From: Mycoplasma sp. 2045
GTDB taxonomy: Bacteria; Bacillota_I; Bacilli_A; Mycoplasmatales; Metamycoplasmataceae
NCBI RefSeq assembly: GCF_024582715.1
Contig: NZ_CP102083.1
Span: 124,001-188,000, forward strand
Direction: 5' to 3'
Length of the DNA stretch: 64,000 nt
Made by a program: the position numbers and the translations under genes. This document shows, one piece after another, positions 11,368 to 23,107 of this stretch. A model generated the notes under the pieces. The model was not told the origin of the DNA, did not search any database, and saw only the letters and a program-made list of their open reading frames with translations. Numbering within the stretch: position 1 is the stretch's first letter; each line of letters begins with the position of its first letter.

Positions 11368-12048
11368 ATGAATAGATTTTTTGTAACAGAGAAAAACAAC
11401 GACTCTTTTGTTTTATCAAAAGAGACATTAAAACATCTTCAAGTTATCAGAATAGACACAAAACCTTTTATTTGTGTTTATAATGAAGAATTTTATGAAT
11501 GTGTATTAGATAATAATGCTGCGAAAATAATTAAAAAAATAGAACAAAATCATGAACATAAATACGAAGTTGTTCTTGCAATGGCTGTAATTAAGTTAGA
11601 TCGTTTTGAATGAGCGCTACAAAAAGCTACAGAACTTGGAGTTACAAAAATAATTCCACTAAAAACTCAATACACAAATCACGACTTGCTTAAATTTAAT
11701 AAATTTAGCTCAAAATATGAAAGATTTAAAACTATTTTGCAAAATGCAGCTGAGCAATCATTTAGAAATAAAATTCCAGTTTTAACTGAATTAATGACAT
11801 TAAAACAAGTGTTAAATCTGCCAATTCAAAATAAATATATAGCGCATGAAAAAATTGATATTTCATCAAACTTACCACAACCAATTGATAGTGATGTTAT
11901 TTTATTAGTTGGACCTGAAGGTGGTTTTTCAGATGAAGAAATCAATTTAGCTGCAAAAAATAATGTAAAAGCTGTTTCATTAGGTTCAAGAATTTTAAGA
12001 GCAGAAACAGCAGCAATTTTCATGTTATCACAAATGAAAATTGATTAA
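11368..12048 (+). CDS. rsmE: 16S rRNA (uracil-1498-N3)-methyltransferase RsmE
   Basis: This SPOUT-class methyltransferase modifies helix 44 of 16S rRNA. The 226-residue protein carries the C-terminal knot motifs LVGPEGGFSDEE and LGSRILRAETA and the KATELGV segment. It starts two bases after the ABC-F stop, so the two ribosome-related genes form one unit. Confidence 0.96.
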
Positions 12049-12146
12049 TAAAATTAATTAAGAAAATATATAAAATACCTAGAATATAGGTCTAAAAAAC
12101 ATAATAAACCATATGTAAAAAAATGAGTATAAAAAAACTTATGTGG

Positions 12147-12152
12147 TATAAT
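12147..12152 (+). promoter_or_regulatory. extended -10 promoter of rplM-rpsI
   Basis: TATAAT is preceded by TGG (extended -10). The transcript would carry a leader of roughly 60 bases before rplM, a place where Firmicutes often have an L13-binding autoregulatory leader; I cannot confirm such a fold here. Confidence 0.65.
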
Positions 12153-12220
12153 AAATAAGCAATTTATAAATTTATAAACCGAGATAAATTTTTTATTATT
12201 AACGTATATAGGAGGATAGC

Positions 12221-12655
12221 GTGAGACAAACAACAATAGTTAATACTCAACAAGCTAACAAAAAATGATATGTTATTGATGCTGAAGGACAAGTATTAGG
12301 GCGTTTAGCTGCTCAAGTTGCATCAATTTTAAGAGGGAAAAACAAACCTACATTTACACCTAACGCAGATATGGGTGACTTTGTTATCATCGTAAATGCA
12401 GAAAAAGTAGTTTTAACAGCTAAAAAAGAAGAAAACAAAATTTACTACTCACACTCAGGATACCCAGGTGGATTAAAAAGCATTACAGCAGCAAAATTAA
12501 GAGTTAAAAGACCTACAGCTTTAATTGAAAAAGCAGTAAGTGGAATGATTCCTCACACAAAATTAGGAAACAAACAACGTCGTAGTTTATTTGTGTATGC
12601 TGGACCAAACCACAAACACGAAGCTCAACAACCAGAAAGATTAGAGGTTAAATAA
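12221..12655 (+). CDS. rplM: 50S ribosomal protein L13
   Basis: The 144-residue protein starts at GTG 12221, ten bases after the start of an AGGAGGATA ribosome-binding site. [17 protein letters not shown] and the [12 protein letters not shown] region are L13 hallmarks. The usual partner rpsI follows after two bases. Confidence 0.98.
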
Positions 12656-12657
12656 TT

Positions 12658-13056
12658 ATGGCTAAAGAAACAGTTATGTACCGTGGATTAGGAAGAAGAA
12701 AATCTTCAGTTGCTCGTGTTAGATTAACACCAGGTAAAGGTAAATTTGTTATTAACAACCGTGAAGCTAGAGAATACTTAACATCTGACATTTACTTAAA
12801 AGATGCTAACCAACCTTTTGTTTTAACAGATACATTTGGAACATTTGATGTTAGTGTAAACGTAAGTGGTGGTGGTCTTAGTGGTCAAGCAGGTGCTATT
12901 AGATTAGGTATTGCACGTGCTTTATTAGAAGCTAACCCTGAATATCGTTCAGCTTTAAAAGTAGCTGGAATGCTTACAAGAGATGCTCGTGCTAAAGAAC
13001 GTAAAAAACCAGGTTTACGTGCAGCACGTCGTGCAAGACAATTCTCAAAACGTTAA
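12658..13056 (+). CDS. rpsI: 30S ribosomal protein S9
   Basis: The 132-residue protein ends in the conserved basic [17 protein letters not shown] tail that reaches the decoding centre, with [14 protein letters not shown] at the start and [19 protein letters not shown] in the middle. It is co-transcribed with rplM. Confidence 0.98.
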   Translation: MAKETVMYRGLGRRKSSVARVRLTPGKGKFVINNREAREYLTSDIYLKDANQPFVLTDTFGTFDVSVNVSGGGLSGQAGAIRLGIARALLEANPEYRSALKVAGMLTRDARAKERKKPGLRAARRARQFSKR

Positions 13057-13100
13057 TAAAATTAATAATATTTTGTACTTCTGTTTTTATAGTTTTATGC

Positions 13101-13106
13101 TATAAT
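13101..13106 (+). promoter_or_regulatory. extended -10 promoter of tRNA-Ile
   Basis: TATAAT is preceded by TGC (extended -10) and lies 15 bases before the tRNA gene. Confidence 0.75.
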
Positions 13107-13120
13107 AGAAGTACATTTAT

Positions 13121-13197
13121 GCGAGCGTAGCTCAGCTGGTTAGAGCACACGACTGATAATCGTGAGGTCGATGGTTCAAGTCCATTCGTTCGCACCA
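13121..13197 (+). tRNA. tRNA-Ile (GAU)
   Basis: A cloverleaf of 77 bases has acceptor arms GCGAGCG and CGTTCGC, D-arm GCTC/GAGC, anticodon loop CTGATAA with anticodon GAT, T-arm GGTTCAAGTCC, and an encoded CCA end. Confidence 0.97.
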
Positions 13198-13220
13198 TTT
13201 CATAAAGATGACCTTATTTT

Positions 13221-13246
13221 ACCAACTAGAAATAGTTGGTTTTTTC
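13221..13246 (+). terminator. terminator after tRNA-Ile
   Basis: ACCAACTA and TAGTTGGT pair around GAAA, followed by six T. Confidence 0.9.
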
Positions 13247-13284
13247 TTGTTCTTTTTTTATAAATTAAAGAAATTGATTTTTTT

Positions 13285-13315
13285 ACTTATATGACTAGCT
13301 CACTACTATAAAAGT
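13285..13315 (-). repeat. 31-bp dispersed near-palindrome, copy 1
   Basis: On the minus strand it begins ACTTTTA, has TAGTG at positions 11-15 and CTAG at 18-21, and ends TATAAGT. It lies between the tRNA-Ile and tRNA-Lys terminators. It shares length and layout with five other intergenic copies in this window. Confidence 0.75.
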
Positions 13316-13327
13316 AAAAAAAGGAAT

Positions 13328-13350
13328 AAAAAAAGAACCTTTTAAGGTTC
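13328..13350 (-). terminator. terminator of the tRNA-Leu/tRNA-Lys unit
   Basis: On the minus strand GAACCTT pairs with AAGGTTC and is followed by seven T. Confidence 0.85.
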
Positions 13351-13369
13351 CTCGGTCAATTTCTTGAAA

Positions 13370-13445
13370 TGGTACGTCCTAGAGGATTCGAACCTCTGAC
13401 CCAATGGTTAAAAGCCATTTGCTCTACCTGCTGAGCTAAGGACGC
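13370..13445 (-). tRNA. tRNA-Lys (UUU)
   Basis: A 76-base minus-strand cloverleaf has acceptor GCGTCCT/AGGACGT, D-arm GCTC/GAGC, anticodon stem AATGG/CCATT with loop CTTTTAA (anticodon TTT), T-arm AGAGG/CCTCT, and encoded CCA. Confidence 0.97.
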
Positions 13446-13453
13446 ACATTTTT

Positions 13454-13539
13454 TGGTGCCCAGGACTGGACTTGAACCAGCACGGTATTGCTACCGAGGG
13501 ATTTTAAGTCCCTTGTGTCTACCATTCCACCACCTGGGC
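13454..13539 (-). tRNA. tRNA-Leu (UAA)
   Basis: An 86-base minus-strand class II tRNA with a long variable arm has acceptor GCCCAGG/CCTGGGC, anticodon loop CTTAAAA (anticodon TAA), and encoded CCA. It is co-transcribed with tRNA-Lys from the promoter at 13558. Confidence 0.97.
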
Positions 13540-13557
13540 ATTTCTTTTTGCTTGAAT

Positions 13558-13563
13558 ATTATA
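13558..13563 (-). promoter_or_regulatory. extended -10 promoter of tRNA-Leu/tRNA-Lys
   Basis: The minus strand reads TGTTATAAT here, an extended -10 box about 19 bases upstream of tRNA-Leu. Confidence 0.75.
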
Positions 13564-13650
13564 ACACAGAAAAAATAAAACAAAGTATTTTTTTAATATT
13601 TTTATTTAAATAATAAAACAACAAAAGGGGTAAAATATAAATGAGGAAAA

Positions 13651-14637
13651 ATGAATAAAGATCAAACAGTTATTTTTGGTATGCATAATTCAGAAAAATT
13701 AGCAAAAAAGATTTCTGAACTTGTTAATATACCACTTTCAAAAGCGACAAGAACAGTTTATTCTGATGGTGAAGCCATGTGAGTAGCTGAAGAAACTGTT
13801 AGAAACAAAGATGTTTACATCATTGCTTCAACGTCAAAACCTGTAAATGATAATTTAATAGAATTATTGTTATTTATTGACTCACTTAAAAGAGCAAGTG
13901 CAGGTTCGATTAATGTATGCTTAAGCTACTATGGATATGCTCGTCAAGATAGAAAAGCATCAGGAAGACAACCAATTGGAGCTAAATTAGTTGCTAATTT
14001 ACTTCAAGTAGCAGGTGCTACTAGAATGATTTGTGTTGACTTACATAACCCTTCGATTCAAGGGTTCTTTGATATTCCTGTTGATGATTTAAGAGCACAA
14101 TATCCACTTGCATTAGCATTGAGAAAACTTAATACATCATTCACAGTTGTATCTCCAGACCACGGTGGAACTGTAAGAGCTAGAAAACTTGCTGAATTAA
14201 TAGCAAACACAATTAAAATTACAATTATAGACAAGAGAAGAAATGCTGATAACCAAACTGAAGTAATGGGTATTATTGGTGATATCAAAGGTCAAAACGC
14301 AGTTATTGTGGACGATATTATTGATACAGGTGGAACAATTAAAAAAGCGGCACAAACATTAAAAGATAATGGGGCTAATAAAATTATTGTTGTTGCAACA
14401 CATGGTGTGTTTTCAAAAGGGTTTGATATTTTTGAAAATGACCCTAACATTGAAAAAGTTATTGTTACAGACAGTATTGATAACAATGAATTACTAGAAA
14501 AATACTCAAAATTACAAATTGTTTCATTAGGTGAATTTATAGGAAAAGTGATTAATGCATCTCTAAATGGTGGAAGCATTACAAATGTATACGCAGAAAT
14601 AAAGGAACAAATAAATAATTACAATGATGAGAAGTAA
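13651..14637 (+). CDS. prs: ribose-phosphate pyrophosphokinase
   Basis: The enzyme makes PRPP from ribose 5-phosphate and ATP for nucleotide synthesis and salvage. The 328-residue protein has the PRPP-binding loop VIVDDIIDTGGTI, the YGYARQDRKASGR catalytic flexible loop and the VSPDHGG motif. It reads through TGA at 13781. The stop overlaps the rsmG start. Confidence 0.97.
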
Positions 14638-15313
14638 AGAACTTGTTAGAGAATTATGCATTAAAAATAACTGAGATTTTAGCTTATTTGAAGCTTATGT
14701 TAATCTAATTGAAGAGAAAAACAAAGTTATGAATTTAACTGGTTTTTCAGATGAAAGACTTTGAAATGAAGGTATTTACGAATCTTTAGTATTTATGGTT
14801 GAAATCACTAAAGACTTACAAGGTGGAACTATTTTAGACATTGGAGCTGGAGCAGGTTTCCCATCAATTCCATATGTGTTAACAAAGCCTAAAAACAAAG
14901 TAGTTATATATGAACCACTTTTAAAAAGAGTTAACTTCTTAAATGAAGTTATTGAGAAGTTAAATTTATCAGATTATGTAACTGTTTACAAATATAGAGC
15001 TGAAGATGTAAAGGAAACTAATCAATTTGATATTGTTACAGCAAGAGCTGTAGCAACTGTAAAAGCTTTAAGTATGGCTGCTTTACACTTAGTTAAAGTT
15101 AATGGTTCATTATCTTTATTAAAAGGTAAAAAAGCTAACGAAGAACTTAATGATGCAAAGAGCGTTTTAAAAGATGTTAAAGTTCAATATTTGGTAAAAC
15201 CTTTTATTGATGAGAATATTGATAGAGAAAATTACATTGTCTCAATTAAGAAATTAGAAAATACACCAAAAAGATTTCCTTATTTATGAAAAGATATTAA
15301 GAAGGTTAATTAA
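14624..15313 (+). CDS. rsmG: 16S rRNA (guanine-527-N7)-methyltransferase RsmG
   Basis: The SAM-binding motif DIGAGAGFPSIP and the NLTGF segment identify RsmG (GidB). Two adjacent ATG codons (14624 and 14627) are possible starts, giving 229 or 228 residues; both overlap the prs stop, so translation is coupled. Three TGA codons are read as Trp. Confidence 0.96.
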
Positions 15314-15323
15314 TTTATTCAGG

Positions 15324-15346
15324 GATAGCATTAGGCTATCTTTTTT
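15324..15346 (+). terminator. terminator of prs-rsmG
   Basis: GATAGC and GCTATC pair, followed by seven T. Confidence 0.85.
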
Positions 15347-15392
15347 ATTTTAATTTTATTTTTCATGTTGTTAAGAGAGTTTTATGTTTCGA

Positions 15393-15424
15393 TAAAAAAT
15401 GCATATGATCGAAATCATATGCAT
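15393..15424 (-). terminator. terminator of the cmk-der operon
   Basis: On the minus strand ATGCATATGAT and its complement pair around TTCG, followed by a T run. It lies just past the der stop. Confidence 0.9.
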
Positions 15425-15433
15425 GGTTTTTAA

Positions 15434-16744
15434 TTATTCAATAGCATCTTTCTTGTTTTTGAAGTTCATTTTAATAGGACAACCTCTAAAATCAAATGTT
15501 TGACGCAATTGATTTTCAAGGAATCTTTGATATGAGAAGTGTAAGTATTTTTTATTGTTAACAAAGAAAGTGAATGTAGGAATTTTTGCTTTTTCTTGTC
15601 TTGCAAAGTAGATATTTAATCTACCACCATTGAATGGAATAGCAGGTTGAATAATTTGAGTTTCTAAGATCAAGTTTGATAATAATGATGGTTTGATTTG
15701 ACGCTCTAAGTTTGTTCTAACTAAGTTAATTGTGTCATAAAGTTTGTTTAATCTTTGATTGTATTTAGCTGAAATAAATACAAATGGAACTCATGGAACA
15801 AAGTGGAATTTGTTTCTAAGTCTTTTTTCATATTCAGCCATTGTGTTTGTTTCTTTTTCGATTAAGTCTCACTTGTTAATTACAATGATAACTGGTTTTT
15901 CATTATCTAATGCATAACCGATAATTCTTGAATCAAAGTGTGAAACTTCTTCTTGTGAAGCGTCAATAACGATAAGTGATAAATCAGCTTCTGAAAGTGA
16001 GTTCATAGCACGCATAAGTGCATAGTGATCAACTGATTCAACTAATTTTGACTTCTTAGTTATACCAGCAGTATCAATAACATTGTATGTTTTTCCATCA
16101 ATATCAATTAATGATGTAACTGAATCACGGGTTGTACCGGCAATATCTGAAACAATTGAACGCTCCTCTTTAGCTAAATTGTTTAGAAGCGAAGATTTAC
16201 CTGCGTTAGGTTTTCCAATAATAGCTAAATTAAATGCATCGATTTCTTCAGGGTCAGAATAATCTAAAACTTCAATACATTTAGTTAAAACATCCCCGAT
16301 CCCTTCTCCGTGAAGAGCTGAAATTGGATAAATGTGATCAACTCCTAAACTATATCAAGAGTAATCAAATTGTTGTGTGTCTTCAAGTTTGTTAGCTACA
16401 GCAATGATTGGCTTTTTAGATCTACGTAAAATGTTCATAATGAATAAGTCATCATTTGTAATTTCACTAGTTCCATCAAATAAGAAGATGATTGCATCAG
16501 CTTCTTCAATAGCGATTTTAGCTTGTATTTGAATTTGTTCTTGGAATGGTCTGTTTTCAATTTCAATTCCACCAGTGTCAATGATTTTAATTTCGTGACC
16601 AGTTCAAACAATACGTTCGTAAAGTCTGTCACGTGTAACACCAGGTTCATCGTGCACAATAGAAACTTTTCTTCCTACAAGCTTATTAAAAAAAGTACTT
16701 TTCCCTACATTTGGTTTCCCTACAATTGCAACTGTATTACGCAT
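15434..16744 (-). CDS. der: ribosome biogenesis GTPase Der (EngA)
   Basis: The 436-residue protein has two tandem GTPase domains with P-loops GKPNVGKST (near residue 10) and GKPNAGKSS (near residue 180), and a C-terminal KH-like domain. It acts in 50S subunit assembly. Five TGA codons are read as Trp. Its start overlaps the end of cmk by eight bases, the same cmk-der coupling seen in many Firmicutes. Confidence 0.97.
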
Positions 16745-17423
16745 TTTGTTCCTTCTTTGCTTTTAATTTTTGGTTAACAATATCAATAATTTTGTTTTCA
16801 ACTTCTTCAGTTGTTAGTTCAGTACAATCAATATAAATAGCATCTTCTGTTTTATGTAATGGATCAACTTCTCTATGGATATCTTGTTGATCACGTAATT
16901 CAACTTCTTTTAAAACCTCTTGGTAGTTTGTGTTGTAACCTAACATTTTGTTTTGTTCATATCTTCTTTGCGCTCTGACTTCTGGTGTAGCTCATAAGAA
17001 AATTTTAACTTCAGCGTGAGGTAGAATTCTGAAAGTTGTATCTCTTCCATCAATGATGTAACCCTTGTGTCTTAAAGTCATATGTTGAATAAATTTAACA
17101 ACAAATGCTCTAACTTCAGGAATTTTAGCCACAGTAGGAGTAACTTTTGAAATATAGTCAGCTCTAATTTTGAGTGAGATATCATTTCCATCTAATAAAG
17201 TTATATCGTTAGGCAATAACTCAATGTTGATTGTTTCAAGAGATTTAATTACACCTGCTGTATCAGTCGTTAAAATATTGTGTTCAAGAGCATTTAATGT
17301 GATTGCTCTATAAACTGAACCACTGTTAATAAAAGTGTAATCTAATCTTTGAGCAAGATTTTTAGAAACAGTTGATTTACCAACGCCGTTTGGACCATCA
17401 ATAGCTATATTAACTTTTCTCAT
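16737..17423 (-). CDS. cmk: cytidylate kinase
   Basis: The enzyme phosphorylates CMP/dCMP. The 228-residue protein has P-loop [11 protein letters not shown] at the N-terminus and [11 protein letters not shown], matching the conserved DGRDIGT region. AGAGGG precedes the start. It lies between a small unknown gene (10-base gap) and der (overlap). Confidence 0.96.
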
Positions 17424-17433
17424 ATTTCCCTCT

Positions 17434-17829
17434 TTAAAGTTTTATTTTATTTTTATTGATTTTTGTACTTTTTGTATCTTCCTGTTTATTGTTCTCTGGA
17501 TAAAGAGAATTTAGGACATATTTTAATTCAGGTAGATTATTATCGAAAATTACATAATCATCCGTGAAGTCAATTGAATTGATTTCAAGGTTTAATTCAA
17601 GCTTATTTAATTGCTCTTTGATTTTTAAGATTTGTTCATGAGGTTTATACAAATCTGATTTAGGTATTGTTTTAGTGTTTGAAATGGTGTTGATGTATTT
17701 TGGGATGAAAACAGAAGTGTTTGAAAATGTTTTATATAACCATTCGTATTCTTTTTTCAATTCAACATCATCATTTATTGCGAGAATTTTCATTCTTTTA
17801 AATAATTTAGTTTCTCTATCAACGCTCAT
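17434..17829 (-). CDS. conserved-looking small protein, function unknown
   Basis: The 131-residue soluble protein is rich in Lys, Asn and Leu with a basic, Asn/Lys-rich tail and no membrane helix or recognisable motif. AGAGGT precedes its ATG and it ends 10 bases before cmk, so it is the first gene of the cmk-der operon. Confidence 0.7.
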   Translation of the reverse strand: MSVDRETKLFKRMKILAINDDVELKKEYEWLYKTFSNTSVFIPKYINTISNTKTIPKSDLYKPHEQILKIKEQLNKLELNLEINSIDFTDDYVIFDNNLPELKYVLNSLYPENNKQEDTKSTKINKNKIKL

Positions 17830-17893
17830 TTTTACGTACCTCTTTAAATTCCTTTTTATTTTAGCATAATAAATTAATTATATTAATTTATTA

Positions 17894-17918
17894 CAAAAAA
17901 AGAGCATTTAAGCTCTTT
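17894..17918 (-). terminator. terminator of the gene at 17917
   Basis: On the minus strand AAAGAGC pairs with GCTCTTT, followed by a T run directly after the stop codon. Confidence 0.85.
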
Positions 17919-18696
17919 ATGCAAACTTTTTAAGTACTATTTCCTCAAATAATTTTTCATCAATTTTGTTAATAACTGACACTTCTTTTTGTGCTGATTT
18001 AAGCACAAAAAGGATATATTCTTTGTTATTGCTAAAATGTGAAGCTAACAATGTATCTTCTGTAAAAGTCACTTCATTTTGATCATATACTTTATTAACA
18101 TATGGTGATTGTGAAATAAAGAAAATTGATTGATCTACAATTTTGCTTAAAAACATTTTTGTTCCAAATTTCTTGAAAAACAACATATTACCAACTTGAT
18201 CCTTGAATGTTACAGGTATGTTTCTTGAATATTTGTTTGCTCTTGTGAATGAACCAAGAATGTTAATGTCATATTTTTCGATATCAAATTCATCAAATTC
18301 TTTCTTAGAAATTTTAATTCTTGATTTTTGAACAAATATAATCACAATAATCATAAATGAAATTAAAACTGCAAGCATAACACAAGATAAATAGAATACT
18401 ATTGATGAAACTGAAATTGCACTGAATGAAAGTGTGACTGTTTCAGCTGTTTTTGTCTTTTCATTAACTTGTGAACCAATTAATTTAATTACTTCTGTAG
18501 CATTTAAAACAAATAAAATTAAGCTAATTACAAAGAAGCCAAATCCAGCTAATGCTGAATAAATTGATTTCATTTGCATATCTTTGTATGCAAATCTACC
18601 CTTAATTAATTTAAGGTAATTGATTAATCTATATGCACAGTAATAAATGATTAAAGTAAATATTACTTGCATAGCTACCATTACTAAACTACTCAT
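17917..18696 (-). CDS. four-helix membrane protein of unknown function
   Basis: The 259-residue protein has hydrophobic segments at about residues 5-28, 47-67, 87-105 and 108-128, then a soluble C-terminal half of about 130 residues. No motif is recognisable. It is divergent from ftsY and monocistronic, with a 31-bp repeat in its upstream region. Confidence 0.72.
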   Translation of the reverse strand: MSSLVMVAMQVIFTLIIYYCAYRLINYLKLIKGRFAYKDMQMKSIYSALAGFGFFVISLILFVLNATEVIKLIGSQVNEKTKTAETVTLSFSAISVSSIVFYLSCVMLAVLISFMIIVIIFVQKSRIKISKKEFDEFDIEKYDINILGSFTRANKYSRNIPVTFKDQVGNMLFFKKFGTKMFLSKIVDQSIFFISQSPYVNKVYDQNEVTFTEDTLLASHFSNNKEYILFVLKSAQKEVSVINKIDEKLFEEIVLKKFA

Positions 18697-18754
18697 AAAA
18701 TTATTTTACTATATTTAAATACCTATACTCAATATAAAGCACAAATATATTTTT

Positions 18755-18785
18755 ATTTTTACGACTTGCACACTATGGTTTTAGT
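18755..18785 (-). repeat. 31-bp dispersed near-palindrome, copy 2
   Basis: On the minus strand: ACTAAAA, CCA, TAGTG, TG, CAAG, TCG, TAAAAAT. The core matches the other copies; the arms are the most diverged. It lies between the divergent 17917 gene and ftsY. Confidence 0.65.
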
Positions 18786-18820
18786 TTTATTTAGCTGATG
18801 TAATATTTTGATTTATAAAG

Positions 18821-18826
18821 TAAAAT
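18821..18826 (+). promoter_or_regulatory. -10 box of ftsY (leaderless start)
   Basis: TAAAAT is six bases before the ftsY ATG and there is no Shine-Dalgarno sequence, so the mRNA should begin at the start codon. Confidence 0.65.
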
Positions 18827-18832
18827 ATAGAT

Positions 18833-19882
18833 ATGGGATTTTTTAAAAATTTAGTAAATAAGGTTTTCAATAGAAAACCTAAAGATGTTGAACAAGTTCA
18901 AGAAGAATTAGACAAAAAAGAGCATAAGAAAATAATCACAAGTGAGAAATTTAAGAAATATGAACAAGGTTTAAATTCTTCTGCATCATTTGGAAAAAAA
19001 CTTTTAGAGCTACAAAATAGACACGTAAAACTTGATGAAGACTTTTTTGATGAGTTTGAAGAGTTATTGATTATGTCTGATATTAATGCTTCATTAGTTG
19101 ATGTTATGGTAGAAAGAATTAAGCAAGAAATTAGATTAAACAATATCGACGATCCAAAAATGATTGGAGAAATTGTTGCTGATCAAATGTTTACAATTTA
19201 CACAAACAACTCAGTTGTTAATACAAACCTAAACTATGAAGTTGGCAGATTAAATGTTTTTGTTTTTGTTGGTGTTAATGGATCAGGTAAAACAACTTCT
19301 ATTGCTAAAATAGCAAACAAATATGTTAAAGAAGGCAAAAAAGTTTTAATTGCTGCTGCTGATACTTTCAGGGCCGGTGCTGTTGATCAATTAGGCATTT
19401 GAGCACAAAGAATTGGCGCAGAAATTGTTAAACCTGCTCACGAAGGAGCTGATCCTTCTAGTGTTGTTTATCAAGCAGTTTCTAAAGCTAAAGAAGAAAA
19501 TTATGATTTATTAATCATCGACACTGCCGGTAGATTGCAAAATAAAGTTAACCTTATGAAAGAGCTTGAAAAAATGATTGGTGTTATTAGAAAATTTGAA
19601 CCTTCAGCTCCACATGAATCATTATTAGTTCTTGATGCAACCACAGGTCAAAATGGATTATCTCAAGCAAGAAACTTCAAAGAAATTGCTAACTTAACTG
19701 GTATTATTCTTACTAAAATGGATGGAACATCAAAAGGTGGAATTGTTTTATCAATTAAAGATGAATATGATCTTGATGTTAAATATGTTGGTTTAGGTGA
19801 AAAACTAGATGACTTACAAGAATTTGATCTTGAATTATTTATTTATCAAATGACAAAAGCATTAATTGATAATGAACAATAA
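18833..19882 (+). CDS. ftsY: signal recognition particle receptor FtsY
   Basis: FtsY docks ribosome-SRP complexes at the membrane. The 349-residue protein has a charged N-terminal region, then the NG GTPase domain with [31 protein letters not shown] and [10 protein letters not shown]. One TGA (19400) is read as Trp. The end overlaps ylxM by 11 bases. Confidence 0.97.
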
Positions 19883-20102
19883 GTCATTAGAAAACGTAAT
19901 TAAATACACAGAGTTATTTGATAAATATGGTAATTTATTAACTCAAAATCAACAACAAGTTTTTAAGTTATATTATGAACAAGATTTATCATATGCAGAA
20001 GTTGCTGAAGTGATGGCCACAAGTAGACAAGCTGCAACTGATGCAGTTAATAAAGCAATTCATAATTTGCTTAAAATTGAGGAAAAAATGAACAAAATGT
20101 AG
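19872..20102 (+). CDS. ylxM: YlxM/UPF0122 family helix-turn-helix protein
   Basis: The 76-residue protein has a sigma-70 region-4-like helix-turn-helix (LSYAEVAEVMATSRQAATDAVNKA), the UPF0122 signature. YlxM proteins normally sit next to ffh and are linked to SRP; here the gene overlaps ftsY instead. ATG 19872 is preferred to the TTG six bases upstream. Confidence 0.9.
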   Translation: MNNKSLENVIKYTELFDKYGNLLTQNQQQVFKLYYEQDLSYAEVAEVMATSRQAATDAVNKAIHNLLKIEEKMNKM

Positions 20103-20122
20103 ATGCTTTTGCATCTTTTTTT
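20101..20122 (+). terminator. terminator of ftsY-ylxM
   Basis: AGATGC and GCATCT pair around TTTT, followed by seven T; it begins at the ylxM stop. Confidence 0.92.
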
Positions 20123-20125
20123 GTA

Positions 20126-20161
20126 CAAAAAACACATCCAAGTACCATTAAATTGGATGTG
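20126..20161 (-). terminator. second, distal minus-strand terminator hairpin
   Basis: On the minus strand CACATCCAA pairs with TTGGATGTG and is followed by six T. The stem shares CACATCCA with the gyrB terminator at 20872-20904, 700 bases away. Confidence 0.7.
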
Positions 20162-20260
20162 CTAATAGGATATTATATGTATATTTTATGATTGATTCAA
20201 GTGACGACTCTCGAACCAAATTATTTAATTGAAAAATAAAATTTAATAAAGGAGTAATCT

Positions 20261-20293
20261 ATGGAATTACCAAAGAATATTAATATCTACTAA
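20261..20293 (+). CDS. 10-residue reading frame with strong ribosome-binding site
   Basis: AAAGGAG six bases before ATG is as good as any in the window, but the frame (MELPKNINIY) ends after 10 codons. It may be the surviving 5' end of a deleted gene or a leader peptide. No function is claimed. Confidence 0.25.
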   Translation: MELPKNINIY

Positions 20294-20717
20294 TTAATAA
20301 AAGATAGTTAATATTTTGAAAATTTAAAATTTATATATGACGAACTGTGTGTTTAAATTTACAAAATTACTCAAATAAATATGATTAAAATTTCTTTATT
20401 TTAAAGAAGTGTAAATACAAAATTTACTCTATAAAATAAAAAATTAAAACAACTAAATACAATATATAACAAAAATATAGTGAATATCTTTATTGATAAT
20501 AATAAACTTGTATAAAAAACCTAATAATTTTAATGATATTAATAAATGTCTGTCTATTTTGCGAATGAATAAATTAAATTTTAAAATAATAGAATATTTT
20601 TTGATATATAAAAGAATTTCCCTTTTGTTGCGACAATATACTTGTCGCACTTATATCATATTCCTTTTTAGTAAAGAAAATTATGAGCATAAAAATATTT
20701 TTTTAAAATAATTTTTG

Positions 20718-20748
20718 ACTTTTAGAATAGTGTGTAAGTGATAAAAGT
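20718..20748 (+). repeat. 31-bp dispersed near-palindrome, copy 3
   Basis: Plus strand: ACTTTTA, GAA, TAGTG, TG, TAAG, TGA, TAAAAGT. Both seven-base arms are perfect. Confidence 0.8.
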
Positions 20749-20871
20749 TTCTCCTTATTTTTAAGGTTCAAAAAATTTTATATATTCCATTCATGTAATT
20801 TTAGGATTTTGTAATTTTTGTTGAAAATTAGTTGCAATAAAGTTTTAAATCTAATCCTAAATTTTGGTGAA

Positions 20872-20904
20872 CAAAAAGCACATCCAGTTCATTTTTGGAT
20901 GTGC
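20872..20904 (-). terminator. terminator of gyrB
   Basis: On the minus strand GCACATCCA pairs with TGGATGTGC, followed by five T, 11 bases past the gyrB stop. Confidence 0.9.
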
Positions 20905-20914
20905 ATTTTTGACA

Positions 20915-22867
<1,953 letters not shown>

Positions 22868-22922
22868 CTATACCTCCATGTGTGAATGTAAATTTTAATA
22901 AATATTACATATTTATTAAAAT

Positions 22923-22928
22923 ATTATA
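22923..22928 (-). promoter_or_regulatory. -10 box of gyrB
   Basis: The minus strand reads TATAAT here, about 56 bases upstream of the gyrB start. Confidence 0.55.
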
Positions 22929-22976
22929 TAGATTTTTCAGAAAAATAGATTGTTATATTTGTGCAAGTTCATTTTT

Positions 22977-23007
22977 ACTTTTAAAGCTTGTACAATATGA
23001 TAAAAGT
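22977..23007 (-). repeat. 31-bp dispersed near-palindrome, copy 4
   Basis: Minus strand: ACTTTTA, TCA, TATTG, TA, CAAG, CTT, TAAAAGT. The arms are perfect and the core has one change from TAGTG. It lies about 50 bases upstream of the gyrB -10 box. Confidence 0.7.
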
Positions 23008-23080
23008 AAAAAAATGTCTATTTTTACTAACTGATATATGCATATCTAATATGCATAATTTAAGCTAATCAAACTAGATA

Positions 23081-23104
23081 AAAAAATCAAGCTTTCGCTT
23101 GATC
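23081..23104 (-). terminator. terminator of the nuclease lipoprotein gene
   Basis: On the minus strand ATCAAGC and GCTTGAT pair around GAAA, followed by a T run. Confidence 0.9.
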
Positions 23105-23107
23105 AAA

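Larger units (their letters stand above)
20123..20871. other. gene-poor AT-rich region between convergent ylxM and gyrB
   Basis: About 750 bases hold no credible gene. They contain a minus-directed hairpin terminator (20126-20161), a 10-codon reading frame with a perfect ribosome-binding site (20261), and one copy of the 31-bp repeat (20718). Other open frames here are low-complexity and have no coding character. Confidence 0.7.

Noticed and set aside
16523-16777. Plus-strand open frame of 84 codons
   Set aside because: It lies entirely opposite der/cmk, has no ribosome-binding site and only mirrors their coding sequence.
20196-20225. Possible tRNA remnant (TCGAACC-like T-arm sequence)
   Set aside because: Neither an acceptor stem nor an anticodon arm can be built around it.
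20453-20711. Two overlapping frames of 65-72 codons in the ylxM-gyrB gap
   Set aside because: Low-complexity Ile/Leu/Lys/Asn strings typical of random AT-rich DNA, with no ribosome-binding site.
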